A DNA stretch of 64,000 nucleotides from Actinoplanes campanulatus. Lineage in GTDB: Bacteria; Actinomycetota; Actinomycetes; Mycobacteriales; Micromonosporaceae. This document shows positions 43,708 through 52,436 of this stretch, in pieces. Under the pieces are notes generated by a model that worked only from the letters and a program-made list of their open reading frames with translations, had not been told where the DNA came from and made no database searches. Made by a program: the position numbers and the translations under genes. The stretch covers positions 83,654 to 147,653 of the forward strand of contig NZ_BMPW01000024.1 of the NCBI RefSeq assembly GCF_014647795.1. Direction: 5' to 3'. Numbering within the stretch: the stretch's first letter is position 1; every line of letters begins with the position of its first letter.

Positions 43708-44640
43708 GTGGACGTACTGATCCTGCTCTTCGACGGCGTGCAGAGTCTCGACGTGACCGGGCCCATGGAGGTGTTCGCGGGCGCCGGCTACCGGGTCACC
43801 ACCGCGAGCACGGGCGGCGCCCCGGTCCGTACGTCCAGCGGCCTCACCCTGCTGCCGGACGGTGAGCCGGGTGACCAGCGGCCGGACATCCTGGTCGTCC
43901 CCGGTGGACCCGGCACCCGTGCCGCCCAGCAGGGGATCGTCGGCTGGATCCGGGCCAACGCCGGCCACGTGCCCCGGATCATGTCGGTCTGCTCCGGCGC
44001 GTTCCTGCTGGCCGAGGCGGGCCTGCTGAGCGGCCGCCGGGTCACCACCCACTGGAGCTTCGCCGGTGCCCTGGCCCGCCGGCACCCGGACGTGTGCGTG
44101 GACCCGGAGCCGATCTTCGTCCGGGACGGCCGGATCTCCACGTCGGCCGGGGTCACCGCCGGCATCGACCTGGCGCTCGCCCTGGTCGAGGAGGACCTGG
44201 GCCGCGACACCGCCCTGACGATCGCCCGGCACCTGGTGATGTTCCTGCGCCGGCCGGCCAACCAGACGCAGTTCTCGGCGCAGCTGTCCGCACAGGTGGC
44301 GGCCCGGCCCGGGCTGCGTGAGGTGCAGCGGTGGATCGCCGACAACCCGGCCGCCGACCTCAGCGTCGAGGAACTGGCCCGGCGCGCCAACCTGTCACCC
44401 CGCCAGTTCGCCCGCGCGTTCACCGCCGAGGTCGGGCAGACCCCCGGCCGGTACGTGGACGCCACCCGCCTGGAGACCGCCCGCCGCCTGCTGGAGGACG
44501 GCGCCGACGGCATCGAGCAGGTCGCCCGCGGCAGCGGTTACGGCACCCCGGAGGCGATGCGCCGCGCCTTCCTGCGGGTGCTCGGAGTCTGCCCGTCCGA
44601 GTATCAACGGCGCTTCCGCCCCGTACCGATGGAGGTTTGA
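43708..44640 (+). CDS. GlxA-family regulator (DJ-1/PfpI domain plus AraC HTH)
   Basis: The 310-residue protein joins an N-terminal class I glutamine amidotransferase-like domain (ILLFDGVQSLDVTGPMEVFAGAGY; VVPGGPG near 65-71; MSVCSGAFLLAEAGLLSGRRVTTHW near 92-116, with the nucleophile-elbow Cys) to a C-terminal AraC double HTH (VEELARRANLSPRQFARAFTAEVGQTPGRYVDATRLETARRLLEDG). GlxA/GbdR-type regulators activate catabolic or transport genes in response to small nitrogenous ligands. The following gene encodes a stand-alone DJ-1 paralogue and starts 4 bases after this stop, so it is the obvious target or partner. Confidence 0.92.
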   Translation: MDVLILLFDGVQSLDVTGPMEVFAGAGYRVTTASTGGAPVRTSSGLTLLPDGEPGDQRPDILVVPGGPGTRAAQQGIVGWIRANAGHVPRIMSVCSGAFLLAEAGLLSGRRVTTHWSFAGALARRHPDVCVDPEPIFVRDGRISTSAGVTAGIDLALALVEEDLGRDTALTIARHLVMFLRRPANQTQFSAQLSAQVAARPGLREVQRWIADNPAADLSVEELARRANLSPRQFARAFTAEVGQTPGRYVDATRLETARRLLEDGADGIEQVARGSGYGTPEAMRRAFLRVLGVCPSEYQRRFRPVPMEV

Positions 44641-44643
44641 GAA

Positions 44644-45279
44644 ATGCAGTTGGCAATCGTTCTCTTCGAGCGTCTCACCGCACTGGACGCGATCGGGCCC
44701 TACGACGTGCTGAGCCGGGTGCCCGGCCTGGAGGTGGTCTTCGTGGGGGAGCGGACCGGCTCGGTGCGCACCGAGGTCGGCAGTCTCGGGTTGAATGTGG
44801 ACGCCACCTTCGCCGACGTGCCGCGCCCGGACGTGATCCTGGTACCGGGTGGCCCCGGCCAGAACGACCACATGACCGACGGGCCGCTGCACCGCTGGCT
44901 GCGCGACGCCGACGCGACCAGCACCTGGACCACGTCGGTGTGCACCGGTTCGCTGATCCTGGCGGCGGCCGGGCTGCTCGACGGCCGGCGGGCCACGTCG
45001 CACTGGCTGGCCCTGGACGGTCTGGCCGACTTCGGCGCGATTCCGGCGGAGGAACGCGTGGTCAGGGACGGGAAGTACGTGACGGCGGCCGGGGTGTCGG
45101 CCGGTATCGACATGGCGCTGACGCTGGTCGGTGAGATGGCGGGCGCAACCGTGGCCCAGGCCGTCCAGTTGGGCATCGAGTACGACCCGCACCCGCCGTA
45201 TCAGGCCGGTTCGCCGCGCACGGCCCCGCCGGAGGTGGTAGCGGTGGTGCGGGGAGTTCGTGACTCCATCCTGAACTAG
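44644..45279 (+). CDS. DJ-1/PfpI-family protein, isonitrile hydratase-like
   Basis: The 211-residue protein is a single DJ-1 domain: AIVLFERLTALDAIGPYDVLSRVPGLEVVFVGE, VILVPGGPGQNDHMTDG, WTTSVCTGSLILAAAGLLDGRRATSHW (Cys near 101) and VTAAGVSAGIDMALTLVGE. The C-T-G-S elbow, rather than C-S-G-A, and the overall pattern agree with isonitrile hydratase (InhA) and its relatives, which add water to isocyanides. The activity is inferred. It is translated together with the GlxA-type regulator upstream. Confidence 0.87.
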   Translation: MQLAIVLFERLTALDAIGPYDVLSRVPGLEVVFVGERTGSVRTEVGSLGLNVDATFADVPRPDVILVPGGPGQNDHMTDGPLHRWLRDADATSTWTTSVCTGSLILAAAGLLDGRRATSHWLALDGLADFGAIPAEERVVRDGKYVTAAGVSAGIDMALTLVGEMAGATVAQAVQLGIEYDPHPPYQAGSPRTAPPEVVAVVRGVRDSILN

Positions 45280-45293
45280 GTTCATCGAGAGGC

Positions 45294-45929
45294 GTGCTGT
45301 CCGTGTACGAGCTGCTCACGAAGATCGTCCGTCTGCGGGTGGAGGGTGCCGAGCACGTGCCGCCGAGCGGTCCGCTGCTGCTGGCGTCGAATCACCTGTC
45401 GGTCACCGACTCGACGTTCCTGCCGATGGCGCTGGCCCGCAAGGTGATCTTCATGGCGAAGGCGGAGTACTTCACCGGGCAGGGACCGGGCGGGCGGCTG
45501 GTCTCCTGGTTCATGTCCCGGGACGGGCAGGTCGCGGTGGACCGCGACGACACCCGGGCGGCGGTCCGGTCGCTCGACGCGTGCCTCGACGTGCTGCTGC
45601 GCGGTGAGGCGTTCGGGATCTATCCGGAGGGGACCCGCTCACCGGACGGGCGGCTCTACCGCGGCCGTACCGGGGTGGCGTGGCTGGCGCTCAGATCGGG
45701 GGCGCCGGTGGTGCCGGTGGCGATGTCCGGTACCGACCGGGTGCTGCCGCCGGGCCGGATCGTCCCACGGCCGGCCCGGGTCTCGGTGGCCTTCGGCAAG
45801 CCGGTCCAGTTGTCCGCGATCGCCTCCGACCCGGAGAGCGCCCAGGAGCGGCGGGCCGCCACCGACATGATCATGGCGGCGATCGCGGAACTGTCCGGTC
45901 AGGACTACGTGCCCCGCTACGCCCGCTAG
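45294..45929 (+). CDS. 1-acyl-glycerol-3-phosphate acyltransferase (PlsC-type)
   Basis: The 211-residue protein has the acyltransferase motifs: NHLSVTD (H34, D39; block I), GQVAVDRDD (block II), GIYPEGTRSPDG (about 108-119; block III) and VVPVAMSGTDRVLP (block IV). It would transfer an acyl group to lysophosphatidate or a related acceptor at the inner membrane face. The N-terminal helix is only weakly hydrophobic. The GTG start at 45294 follows the DJ-1 gene by 14 bases. Its stop overlaps, tail to tail, the end of the next gene. Confidence 0.9.
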   Translation: MLSVYELLTKIVRLRVEGAEHVPPSGPLLLASNHLSVTDSTFLPMALARKVIFMAKAEYFTGQGPGGRLVSWFMSRDGQVAVDRDDTRAAVRSLDACLDVLLRGEAFGIYPEGTRSPDGRLYRGRTGVAWLALRSGAPVVPVAMSGTDRVLPPGRIVPRPARVSVAFGKPVQLSAIASDPESAQERRAATDMIMAAIAELSGQDYVPRYAR

Positions 45930-46894
45930 TCGAGCATGGCCTTCGCGTAGGCGGCCACGTCAACCGGGGCGCGGGACGGGCCGAGCAGGGCGCCGGTGAG
46001 CGGTTGCAGGTCGTCGACCGTGAGACCGGCGTCCCGCTGGCCGCGGTACGGGTCCTGGGGACCGCCGCCGGGCATGGTCGTCGCCGGAACCCAGTGCCGC
46101 AGCACCCGGTCGACCAGCGCCTGCGCCGAGGCGTCCGCGAGGTCCGCCGGGTCGGCGAAGGTGAACCCGTTGCCGCAGCGGCGCTGCTGCTCCAGGTAGC
46201 GGTCCTCCCAGAAGCGCAGGGTCCAGCCGGGCCAGCGGTCGGCGAACCGTTCGGTCAGCCCGTACAGCGGTTCGGTCGACCACACCCCGGCGGTCCGGGC
46301 CGCCGGGTCGAGGTGCAGACCGCTGCGCGGCACCCGGGGCAGGGTGGTCACCCGGGGCAGTTCGAAGAGCTGGTCGAGCAGGGCCGGGCCGATCGACCAC
46401 GGGGCCTCGGCGTTGTAGTCCAGGCCGTACGCCGTGGTGCCGACCGTGATCACGTGGTGCAGGACCAATTCCTCCTCGGGACCCGGCTTGTGCCACTTGA
46501 ACAGCGCGGTGTTGTCCCACGGCTGCCGACCGAGCACCGCCCGGTCCAGCCCGAGCGCGTCGGTCACGTCGGCGATCCCGTTGTACGCCCACCGGATCGT
46601 CCATCCCGGCCACGTCCGCCGGCAACCGTCCAGCAACGCGAGCCGCTGGTGGTAGTCGACGTCCAGGAAGAACAGCAGCTCCTGGGAGTCCAGGTCGATC
46701 AGGGCGCCGGCCTCGCAGACGCTCTCGGTCTGCCACTGCGCCGGGTCCTCCCACGCGGGCAGGGCGCCGAAGACGGCCAGCGCCGGCTCCGGGCCGAGCG
46801 CCAGGTACGCGTCGAGGCTGTAGCCGATGCTGTCGCTGCCGCAATGCGTCCACGCGCCGTCCATGCGGATCGCCACGTTCGCCCGTGATCCCAT
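45926..46894 (-). CDS. Cytoplasmic protein of unknown function with a repeated Trp motif
   Basis: The 322-residue protein is not recognised. It begins MGSRANVAIRMDGAWTHCGSDSIGYSLDAYLALGPEPAL and has two similar Trp-rich segments: RRTWPGWTIRWAYNGIADVTDALGLD (about 92-117) and ADRWPGWTLRFWEDRYLEQQRR (about 221-242), suggesting an internal duplication. No signal peptide, membrane helix or catalytic motif is seen. A palindrome GATCAT-ATTA-ATGATC lies five bases upstream of the start. Its stop overlaps that of the convergent acyltransferase gene. Confidence 0.7.
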   Translation of the reverse strand: MGSRANVAIRMDGAWTHCGSDSIGYSLDAYLALGPEPALAVFGALPAWEDPAQWQTESVCEAGALIDLDSQELLFFLDVDYHQRLALLDGCRRTWPGWTIRWAYNGIADVTDALGLDRAVLGRQPWDNTALFKWHKPGPEEELVLHHVITVGTTAYGLDYNAEAPWSIGPALLDQLFELPRVTTLPRVPRSGLHLDPAARTAGVWSTEPLYGLTERFADRWPGWTLRFWEDRYLEQQRRCGNGFTFADPADLADASAQALVDRVLRHWVPATTMPGGGPQDPYRGQRDAGLTVDDLQPLTGALLGPSRAPVDVAAYAKAMLD

Positions 46895-46899
46895 GCGCG

Positions 46900-46915
46900 G
46901 ATCATATTAATGATC
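46900..46915. promoter_or_regulatory. 16-bp palindrome at the start of the 46894 gene
   Basis: GATCAT-ATTA-ATGATC is a perfect inverted repeat in an AT-rich patch just upstream of the minus-strand start codon, occupying its Shine-Dalgarno or promoter region. A second palindrome, TCCTCC-C-GGAGGA, lies at 46974-46986 in the leader of the divergent SGNH gene. Both are candidate regulator sites. Confidence 0.45.
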
Positions 46916-47058
46916 ATCCAGGTGCGTGGCGGGGGTGTCACCCGTGGTGGTGATCAACCGTCAGAATTCATAATCCTCCCGGAGGAAGTGACGATTTTGC
47001 ATCCCGTGTTAGCGTGCGACTCCGGTCAGTGAGACCGGGATTCCGGCGGGGGGAATCG

Positions 47059-48210
47059 GTGGCGGATCGTCGTGGATTCATCCGGGCCGGTGGGCTCTTC
47101 GCCACCGGTTTCGCGGTCGCGGGCGTCGCGGCCGAACCGGTGCTGGCCTCCACATCCGATCCGGTTCTTCCGCTGCTGGGCTGGCATGCCGCCCTGGCGA
47201 ACCGGCACTACGAACCCGCGGTGGTCGCGGTGATCGGCTCGTCCAGCTCGGAGGGCGTCGGCTCGTCGAGGTACGGGCGGGGCTACGTGCCGATGCTCGC
47301 CGGCAACCTGTGCGCCCGGTTCCCGGTCGCCGGCGCGGCCGGTGGGGACGTCTACACGGCCGCGTGGGGCCGGCCGTCCGGGCTGTGGCCGGTGGTCCTG
47401 TCCGGTGGCGTCACCACGTCGACCACCGGCTGGGGGCTGAAATCCGCCGGCCTGAAAGCGGCGGGGCAGACCGTGACCTACCCGTTCACCGGAACGAGTG
47501 TCCGGGTGTGGCACACCGTCTTCCCTGGTGGTGGCGCGTTCACCGTGACGATCGACGGCGCCACCGTGGCGACGGTCGGCACCCACGGCCCGGCGACGGA
47601 CCGCGACGCCACCTGGATCTCACCCCGTCTCGAACCCGGCCACCACACGATCGTGGTGACATGCGTCACGCCGGACGTGTACGTGCACGGCTTCGCCGTC
47701 CTCCACGGCGACGAGAACCGGGGCATCCACGTCTACAACGGCGGCCACGGTGGGCTGACCAGCGGCGACTTCGCCGGGAGCGCCGCCGGGTGGGCGCCGC
47801 GGCTGCGCACCATCCGGCCGCACCTGGTGATCCTCCAATTGGGGGTCAACGACTGGCGGACCCGGGTGCCGGCCGCCACCATCGGACGGAACCTGAAAAC
47901 GATCATCGCGACGGTCCGGGCGTACACCGACACCTCTCCGTCGTTCGTGGTCTACGGCTCGCCGCGGGTCTCCGCCGGCCGGTCCGTGCAGGACTTCGCC
48001 GAGGTGAGCCGGGCCTGGCAGGACGTCGCGGCCGACGACGACGGCGGGCCCGGCGGGAGCAGCGCGGTCGCCTACTTCGACCTGGCGGCCCGGCAGCCGG
48101 CGCCGTCGGCCGACAACAGCCTCGGCCTCTACTGCGAGGACCTGGTCCACATGACCGACCGGGGAGCCGCCTTCACCGCCGACGCGCTCGCCTCCTTCCT
48201 GGCCCCCTGA
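47059..48210 (+). CDS. Secreted SGNH/GDSL hydrolase with an inserted beta-sandwich domain
   Basis: GTG 47059 (with GGGGGG upstream) gives 383 residues with a Tat-like signal (ADRRGFIRAGGLFATGFAVAG). Block I is VAVIGSSSSEGVGSS (about 58-72), block III is ILQLGVNDWRTR (about 258-269) and block V is EDLVHMTDRGAAF (about 364-376) with the Asp-x-x-His dyad. Between blocks I and III lies a 100-residue beta-rich insert (TVTYPFTGTSVRVWHTVFPGGGAFTVTIDG) like the carbohydrate-binding or N-terminal jelly-roll domains of xylan and cell-wall esterases. It likely deacylates a polysaccharide outside the cell. Confidence 0.82.
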   Translation: MADRRGFIRAGGLFATGFAVAGVAAEPVLASTSDPVLPLLGWHAALANRHYEPAVVAVIGSSSSEGVGSSRYGRGYVPMLAGNLCARFPVAGAAGGDVYTAAWGRPSGLWPVVLSGGVTTSTTGWGLKSAGLKAAGQTVTYPFTGTSVRVWHTVFPGGGAFTVTIDGATVATVGTHGPATDRDATWISPRLEPGHHTIVVTCVTPDVYVHGFAVLHGDENRGIHVYNGGHGGLTSGDFAGSAAGWAPRLRTIRPHLVILQLGVNDWRTRVPAATIGRNLKTIIATVRAYTDTSPSFVVYGSPRVSAGRSVQDFAEVSRAWQDVAADDDGGPGGSSAVAYFDLAARQPAPSADNSLGLYCEDLVHMTDRGAAFTADALASFLAP

Positions 48211-48244
48211 CGTCGGTCCAGGTTCGCGGTTCGCTTCCGGTTCC

Positions 48245-48530
48245 CTTTCCGGTACGGGCTACGCCTACCGCCGTGGGCGACCCGCGATCTTCCCGGCGGC
48301 GCACGCCTTTGCCGCGCCCGCCGGGCTTAGCTGCCCACTCGCCCTCGCCTCGCGCCCGCCGTCGTGTGCCCTTGCCTGCTCGATAGGGCTGGCCAGCGCG
48401 CACGAACGGCCCGGTGTGTGCGCCTGCTCCGCCGGCTGTCGGTAGGCGCGCACAGTCCGCCTATCGTGTGCGTTCGCCTGCCCGTCAGCGCCGGTCAATG
48501 CGCACGAACGGGCCGGTGTGCGCGCTCGGC
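48245..48530 (+). repeat. Single-ended dispersed element with ~51-base arrays
   Basis: CCCTTTCCGGTACGGGCTACGCC starts at 48245, 35 bases after the hydrolase stop, followed by GCCTTTGCCGCGCCCGCCGG near 48306. From 48398 three GCGCACGAACGG/GCGCGCACAG units (48398, 48447, 48500) repeat at about 51 bases. The 48211-48560 gap has no gene. Confidence 0.6.
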
Positions 48531-48560
48531 GACGGGGCGGCGTTCAGCGTGTAGCCGGAG

Positions 48561-49112
48561 TCAGCGGGACGCCTTGCGGGCCCGGAAGGCGATCATGTTG
48601 ACCCGGTTGCCGCAGCGCACCGAACAGAACCGCTTGGAGCCGTTGCGGGACAGATCGAGAAACAGGCCGGTGCAGTCGGGGGCCTCGCAGACCCGTAGCC
48701 GGCCGGTCTCGTTCATCCGGATCACGTCGATCAGGGCGAGGGCCGCCTCGACGCGGATCCGCTCGGCCAGCGGGGCGTCCGGCTCGGTGGCGTGGATGTG
48801 CCAGTCCGAGCCGTCGTGCCGGGTCAGGAACGGCAGCGCCCGGGCCTCGCGCAGCATCCGGTTCACCGCCTCGACCGCGGCGTCCCGGTCCAGCGTCCAC
48901 ACCGAACGCAGCGACTCCCGCGCGGCGCGGACCGCCTCCAGCTCGGCCTGATCGTGGTCGATGCGCCCGGAGTAGACGTAGTGCCGGAGCATCTCGCGCA
49001 GCTGGCCGACGGTGACGAGCTCGTCCTCGCCGGAGCGGGAGGCGCCCGGCGCGGTGTTGGCGAGCGCCACCACGAACTCCAGCGCCTCCTCGGTGTCAGG
49101 GGCGAAAAGCAA
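48561..49112 (-). CDS. CGNR zinc-finger protein (ABATE domain)
   Basis: The 183-residue protein has an N-terminal helical ABATE-type domain (EALEFVVALANTAPG...VTVGQLREMLRHY) and a C-terminal CGNR zinc finger: LRVCEAPDCTGLFLDLSRNGSKRFCSVRCGNRVNMIAFRARK (about 141-181) with Cys-x4-Cys and Cys-x3-Cys. These proteins are putative transcriptional regulators in actinobacteria. The start is a TTG at 49112 with GGAG seven bases upstream. It is divergent from the EamA exporter gene with 70 bases between them and probably regulates it. Confidence 0.88.
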   Translation of the reverse strand: MLFAPDTEEALEFVVALANTAPGASRSGEDELVTVGQLREMLRHYVYSGRIDHDQAELEAVRAARESLRSVWTLDRDAAVEAVNRMLREARALPFLTRHDGSDWHIHATEPDAPLAERIRVEAALALIDVIRMNETGRLRVCEAPDCTGLFLDLSRNGSKRFCSVRCGNRVNMIAFRARKASR

Positions 49113-49182
49113 TTTGACTCCTTATCAGGCGCCGCTTAGCGTCAGGGTCGTATGCACCATAGACCATGACAAGGGGATCGCC

Positions 49183-50133
49183 GTGAAGCTGCCGTCGCAG
49201 ACCATCGGGCTGGCCGCCGCGGTGACCTCGGCCGCCACCTTCAGCACCTCCGGCGCGTTCATCAAACCGCTGCTGGAGGCGGGGTGGTCACCGGCCGCCG
49301 CGGTCACCGCCCGGGCGCTCACCGCCGGTCTCCTGCTGCTGCCGTTCGTGCTGCTCTCGCTGCGCGGGCGCTGGGACGCGCTGTGGCGGGGCCGCTGGCG
49401 GGTGCTCGGCATGGGCGTCATCGCGGTCGCGTTCACCCAGCTCACGTACTTTGCGGCGATCCACCGCATCCCGGTCTCCGCGGCGCTGCTCATCGAGTAC
49501 CAGGCGCCCCTGCTGCTGGTCGTCTGGGTCGCGCTGACCACCCGCCGCCTGCCCCGCCCGGCCGTGCTGCTCGGCTCGGTGCTCGCGATCGGCGGCCTCG
49601 TCCTGGTCATCGGCCCCGGCGCGCTCGAGGCCGTCGACCCGCTCGGCGTCCTGCTGGCGTTCGTGGCCGCGGGCGGATGCGCGGTCTACTTCGTGGTCGC
49701 CGCCCGGCCCGCCGACGGTCTGCCGCCGGTCGCGCTCGCCGGCGCCGGGCTCCTGCTGGGCGGCCTCACCCTGGCCCTGGCCGGTCTGGCCGGCCTCGTT
49801 CCGATGACGGCCACCACCGGCGACGTGTCGCTGCTGGGCTCGCCGGTCCCGTGGTGGGTGCCGCTCATGGTGGTCGCGCTCTTCGGCACGGCCATCGCGT
49901 ACGCCTCGGGGATCTTCGGCTCCAGCCGGCTCGGCTCCCGTCTGGCCTCGTTCGTCGGCCTCCTCGAAGTGGTCTTCGCCTCGGTCCTCGCCTGGATCGT
50001 CGTCGGCGAACAGCTCACCCCGCTCCAGATGGCCGGCGGCGTCCTCATCCTGGCCGGCATCGCCGCCATCCCGGCCGAGCCCCCGGTCCCCGCCGTCGAA
50101 CCCGCTCCTATGGTGTCCGCGCGAGCTGAGTGA
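49183..50133 (+). CDS. EamA/DMT-family exporter
   Basis: From GTG 49183 the protein has 316 residues and ten hydrophobic helices in two five-helix halves: GLAAAVTSAATFSTSGAFIKPLLEAGWSPAAAVTARALTAGLLLLPF at the front, and ALFGTAIAYASGIFGSSRLGSRLASFVGLLEVVFASVLAWIVVGEQLTPLQMAGGVLILAGI at the back, the E-x-x-x-A-x-x-x-x-x-x-x-x-G-E motif of the family. Such proteins export amino acids or metabolites. It lies opposite the CGNR regulator. Its 3' end overlaps by 26 bases the end of the convergent TetR fragment. Confidence 0.9.
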   Translation: MKLPSQTIGLAAAVTSAATFSTSGAFIKPLLEAGWSPAAAVTARALTAGLLLLPFVLLSLRGRWDALWRGRWRVLGMGVIAVAFTQLTYFAAIHRIPVSAALLIEYQAPLLLVVWVALTTRRLPRPAVLLGSVLAIGGLVLVIGPGALEAVDPLGVLLAFVAAGGCAVYFVVAARPADGLPPVALAGAGLLLGGLTLALAGLAGLVPMTATTGDVSLLGSPVPWWVPLMVVALFGTAIAYASGIFGSSRLGSRLASFVGLLEVVFASVLAWIVVGEQLTPLQMAGGVLILAGIAAIPAEPPVPAVEPAPMVSARAE

Positions 50134-50497
50134 CCAGGAAGCCGACGCGCTCCTCCTGCCAGGCCGCAGGGATGCGGCCGCTGTCGGCGAGGACCGTGAT
50201 GCCGTGCAGGGCGCTCCAGACCACCTCGGCGACCAGTTCGCGTCGCTCGTCGCCCGGGTCGAAGCAGGCGACGAACTCGTCGAAGCACGCCCGTAGCGGC
50301 GCCGGGGTCTCGGCGCTCGCGAACTTCAGATCCGTGGGCAGGACGAACATGGCCTGGTAGAGAGCGGGTCGCTCGGTCGCGAACCGCAGATAGGCGTCGC
50401 AGACGGCCCGCAGCGCCTGCCCGGCCTCCCAGCCCTCGGCCTCGGCCAGCTCCCGCTCGATTGACCCGTCGGTTCGACGGGTCACCAAATCGGGCAC
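50108..50497 (-). pseudogene. TetR regulator lacking its HTH (WHG ligand domain only)
   Basis: The 129-residue frame from GTG 50497 consists of the WHG-type C-terminal domain of TetR regulators: GQALRAVCDAYLRFATERPALYQAMFVL (about 28-55) and VAEVVWSALHGITVLADSGRIP (about 89-110). There is no helix-turn-helix; upstream the same frame holds only PAAERRPKKKIR before a stop at about 50537. The DNA-binding half has been lost, so it is either a pseudogene or an orphan ligand-binding domain. Confidence 0.7.
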
Positions 50498-50720
50498 TCG
50501 GATCTTCTTCTTGGGGCGCCGTTCGGCAGCCGGTCAATTCAACGGCGCCCGTTGCAATGCCGACCGTAAGGCTATTAATTCAGTGTCCGGAAAAATGCAA
50601 TCCAATTCCGTATGAACGTGTCGTGGTGCGGCGAACCTCCCCGGCGGCCGGCACGTTCAAGGCTTGCGCCAAGATCTACTGCGACGAGTAGCCGCCGCCT
50701 TCGATCATTCAGGGAAGTTG

Positions 50721-51413
50721 ATGAGAACCCTCGTTCGCGCAGTAGGTGCCGTGCTGGCACTGAGCATGCTCGCGTCCTGTGACGCCGGCGATGCCCAGTC
50801 TTCGTCCAGTCATCGCTCAGCGGCGCCGACCGCGTCATCGAGTGCCGTCGCATCCGGGCAGCCTTCGCCGGTGCCGCCAGGATTGGCAACGTGTGCTGCT
50901 GTTGAGACTCGGCCGCGCTGGTTGCTCACCCCCGGCGACGCGTGGTCGGAGGCCGAGCACGACGGGATGGCGCAAAACGCGTTCGTGTTCGGCGAAGCGT
51001 GCGACGGCGGGCCGGAATGGTCGACATGGTCGACATGGCCGGAGAGTTGCGACCTGTTCGGTGACCTTCTGCTGGACGAGGCGTGGCCCGGCTACCGCAC
51101 CGAGGGCGTCTACTACATCGCCGGCATCAGTCTCTTCAACCAATCCGGCGAGAACGTCTCGGAGCGCATCCTTCTGTTCGGTACACCTTCCAGCGGAGGT
51201 CTTCGCATCCTCGCCGATCAGGCGCAGAAGTGCGGAGCGACCCGGAAGAGTTCGGCGGGGAAGGCGGTGATCTATCAGTTCCCGTCGGAGCCCGGCCGGC
51301 AGAGATACCTGATCGTCCAGCGCACGGTCGCGATCCAGCTCAGCCTGACTCACGGCGTCAAGGCGTCCCCGATGATCGAAAAGGCGCTCCGCCGCGCTGC
51401 GGAGGCTGGATAG
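50721..51413 (+). CDS. Lipoprotein of unknown function
   Basis: ATG 50721 opens 230 residues with a lipobox (LALSMLASC) and a Ser/Thr/Pro-rich spacer (about 25-55), then a compact domain with LATCAAVETRPRWLLTPGDAW and two more Cys (GEACDGG, ESCDLFG), likely disulfide-bonded. No family is recognised. GGGAAG upstream is a fair Shine-Dalgarno. The next lipoprotein gene 180 bases downstream on the same strand may be related in role. Confidence 0.75.
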   Translation: MRTLVRAVGAVLALSMLASCDAGDAQSSSSHRSAAPTASSSAVASGQPSPVPPGLATCAAVETRPRWLLTPGDAWSEAEHDGMAQNAFVFGEACDGGPEWSTWSTWPESCDLFGDLLLDEAWPGYRTEGVYYIAGISLFNQSGENVSERILLFGTPSSGGLRILADQAQKCGATRKSSAGKAVIYQFPSEPGRQRYLIVQRTVAIQLSLTHGVKASPMIEKALRRAAEAG

Positions 51414-51592
51414 CCGAATCGCACAGGGAACGGTCCGCGCCGATACGCAAGGCCCGGAGGATCCTGCGGAACCGGACATTCCAGTCGCCGCGCACGGGCC
51501 TCAGGGACCGCGGAACCCTCGACGGCCGCTGTACGATCTTGCGAATCGGCGCCGCGGGCACCGCTCGTACGCTTCCCGAAGGGCATTCGATC

Positions 51593-52381
51593 ATGGGCTC
51601 TGCCGTCGGCAAGGGAACGCCCCCGATACTGCCGATCCTCCTGGGACTCTGCGTCCTGCTGACCGCGTGTGATTCGCCGGGCGGCGATGCCGCGAACGCG
51701 ACGGCTTCCTCCCCGGCGGTCATCACCCCTACGACGTCTCCGGCCGCGTCGCCCACGCCCTCGGCCACTCCGTCGCCCGCTCCGGTCAAGCCGCGGATCA
51801 GCAAGGCGGGTCTCGCCCACTTCCTCGCCGTCGCCTTCGACACGGAGTACGGGGATGACGCCGGCGTCATCACCATGTGGGAGAAGCCCGAGGTCACCGT
51901 CCGGGTCCACGGTGGCGCCGCGAAGAGCAGGAGCTGCGTGAACAAGGTCATCGCCGACTTCAACGCCCTCTCCGCGGCAACCGACCTGAAGTTGACCAAG
52001 AGCGCGGCGGACATCGAACTTCACTTCGCGCCCGTCTCCGAATTTCGTTCCATCGAGCCGAAGTACGTGTCCGGCAACGACGGGTTCCTCTACTACCACT
52101 GGTCGGATCGCGGTGCCCTCACCGACGCCAACGTCATGATCCGCTCAACGGGGATCAGCGAGACCATCCGCTGCCATCTGATTCGCGAGGAGCTGACCAG
52201 GGCGATGGGGATGGCGAAGGACTCCGGCAAATATCCGAACAGCATCTTCTATGACGAATACTATCCAGCCCCGACACGGTATTCGTCGCTGGACAAGGAA
52301 GTCATTCGGCTCCTCTACAGCGGAGCGGTGCACCCTGGCGACGACAAGAAGACGATCAAGCGGATGGTCACCGTCAAGTAG
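51593..52381 (+). CDS. DUF2927-type lipoprotein (metalloprotease-like fold)
   Basis: The 262-residue protein has a lipobox (LLGLCVLLTAC), a long Thr/Ser/Pro/Ala spacer (about 40-65) and a C-terminal domain matching DUF2927: TVRVHGGAAKSRSCVNKVIADFNALSAAT, DIELHFAP, then IRCHLIREELTRAMGMAKDSGKYPNSIFYDEYYPAPTRYSSLDKEVIRLLYSGAVHPG. The segment H-L-I-R-E-E-L-T-x-A-x-G-M is where the family has an HExxH-like helix with a shifted Glu pair, so protease activity is possible but not shown. It is anchored outside the membrane. Confidence 0.8.
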   Translation: MGSAVGKGTPPILPILLGLCVLLTACDSPGGDAANATASSPAVITPTTSPAASPTPSATPSPAPVKPRISKAGLAHFLAVAFDTEYGDDAGVITMWEKPEVTVRVHGGAAKSRSCVNKVIADFNALSAATDLKLTKSAADIELHFAPVSEFRSIEPKYVSGNDGFLYYHWSDRGALTDANVMIRSTGISETIRCHLIREELTRAMGMAKDSGKYPNSIFYDEYYPAPTRYSSLDKEVIRLLYSGAVHPGDDKKTIKRMVTVK

Positions 52382-52436
52382 ACGTGGAGTGCCGCCGGCT
52401 GGAATCATGGCCGCGTGAACACGCCCCGAAAGGCCC

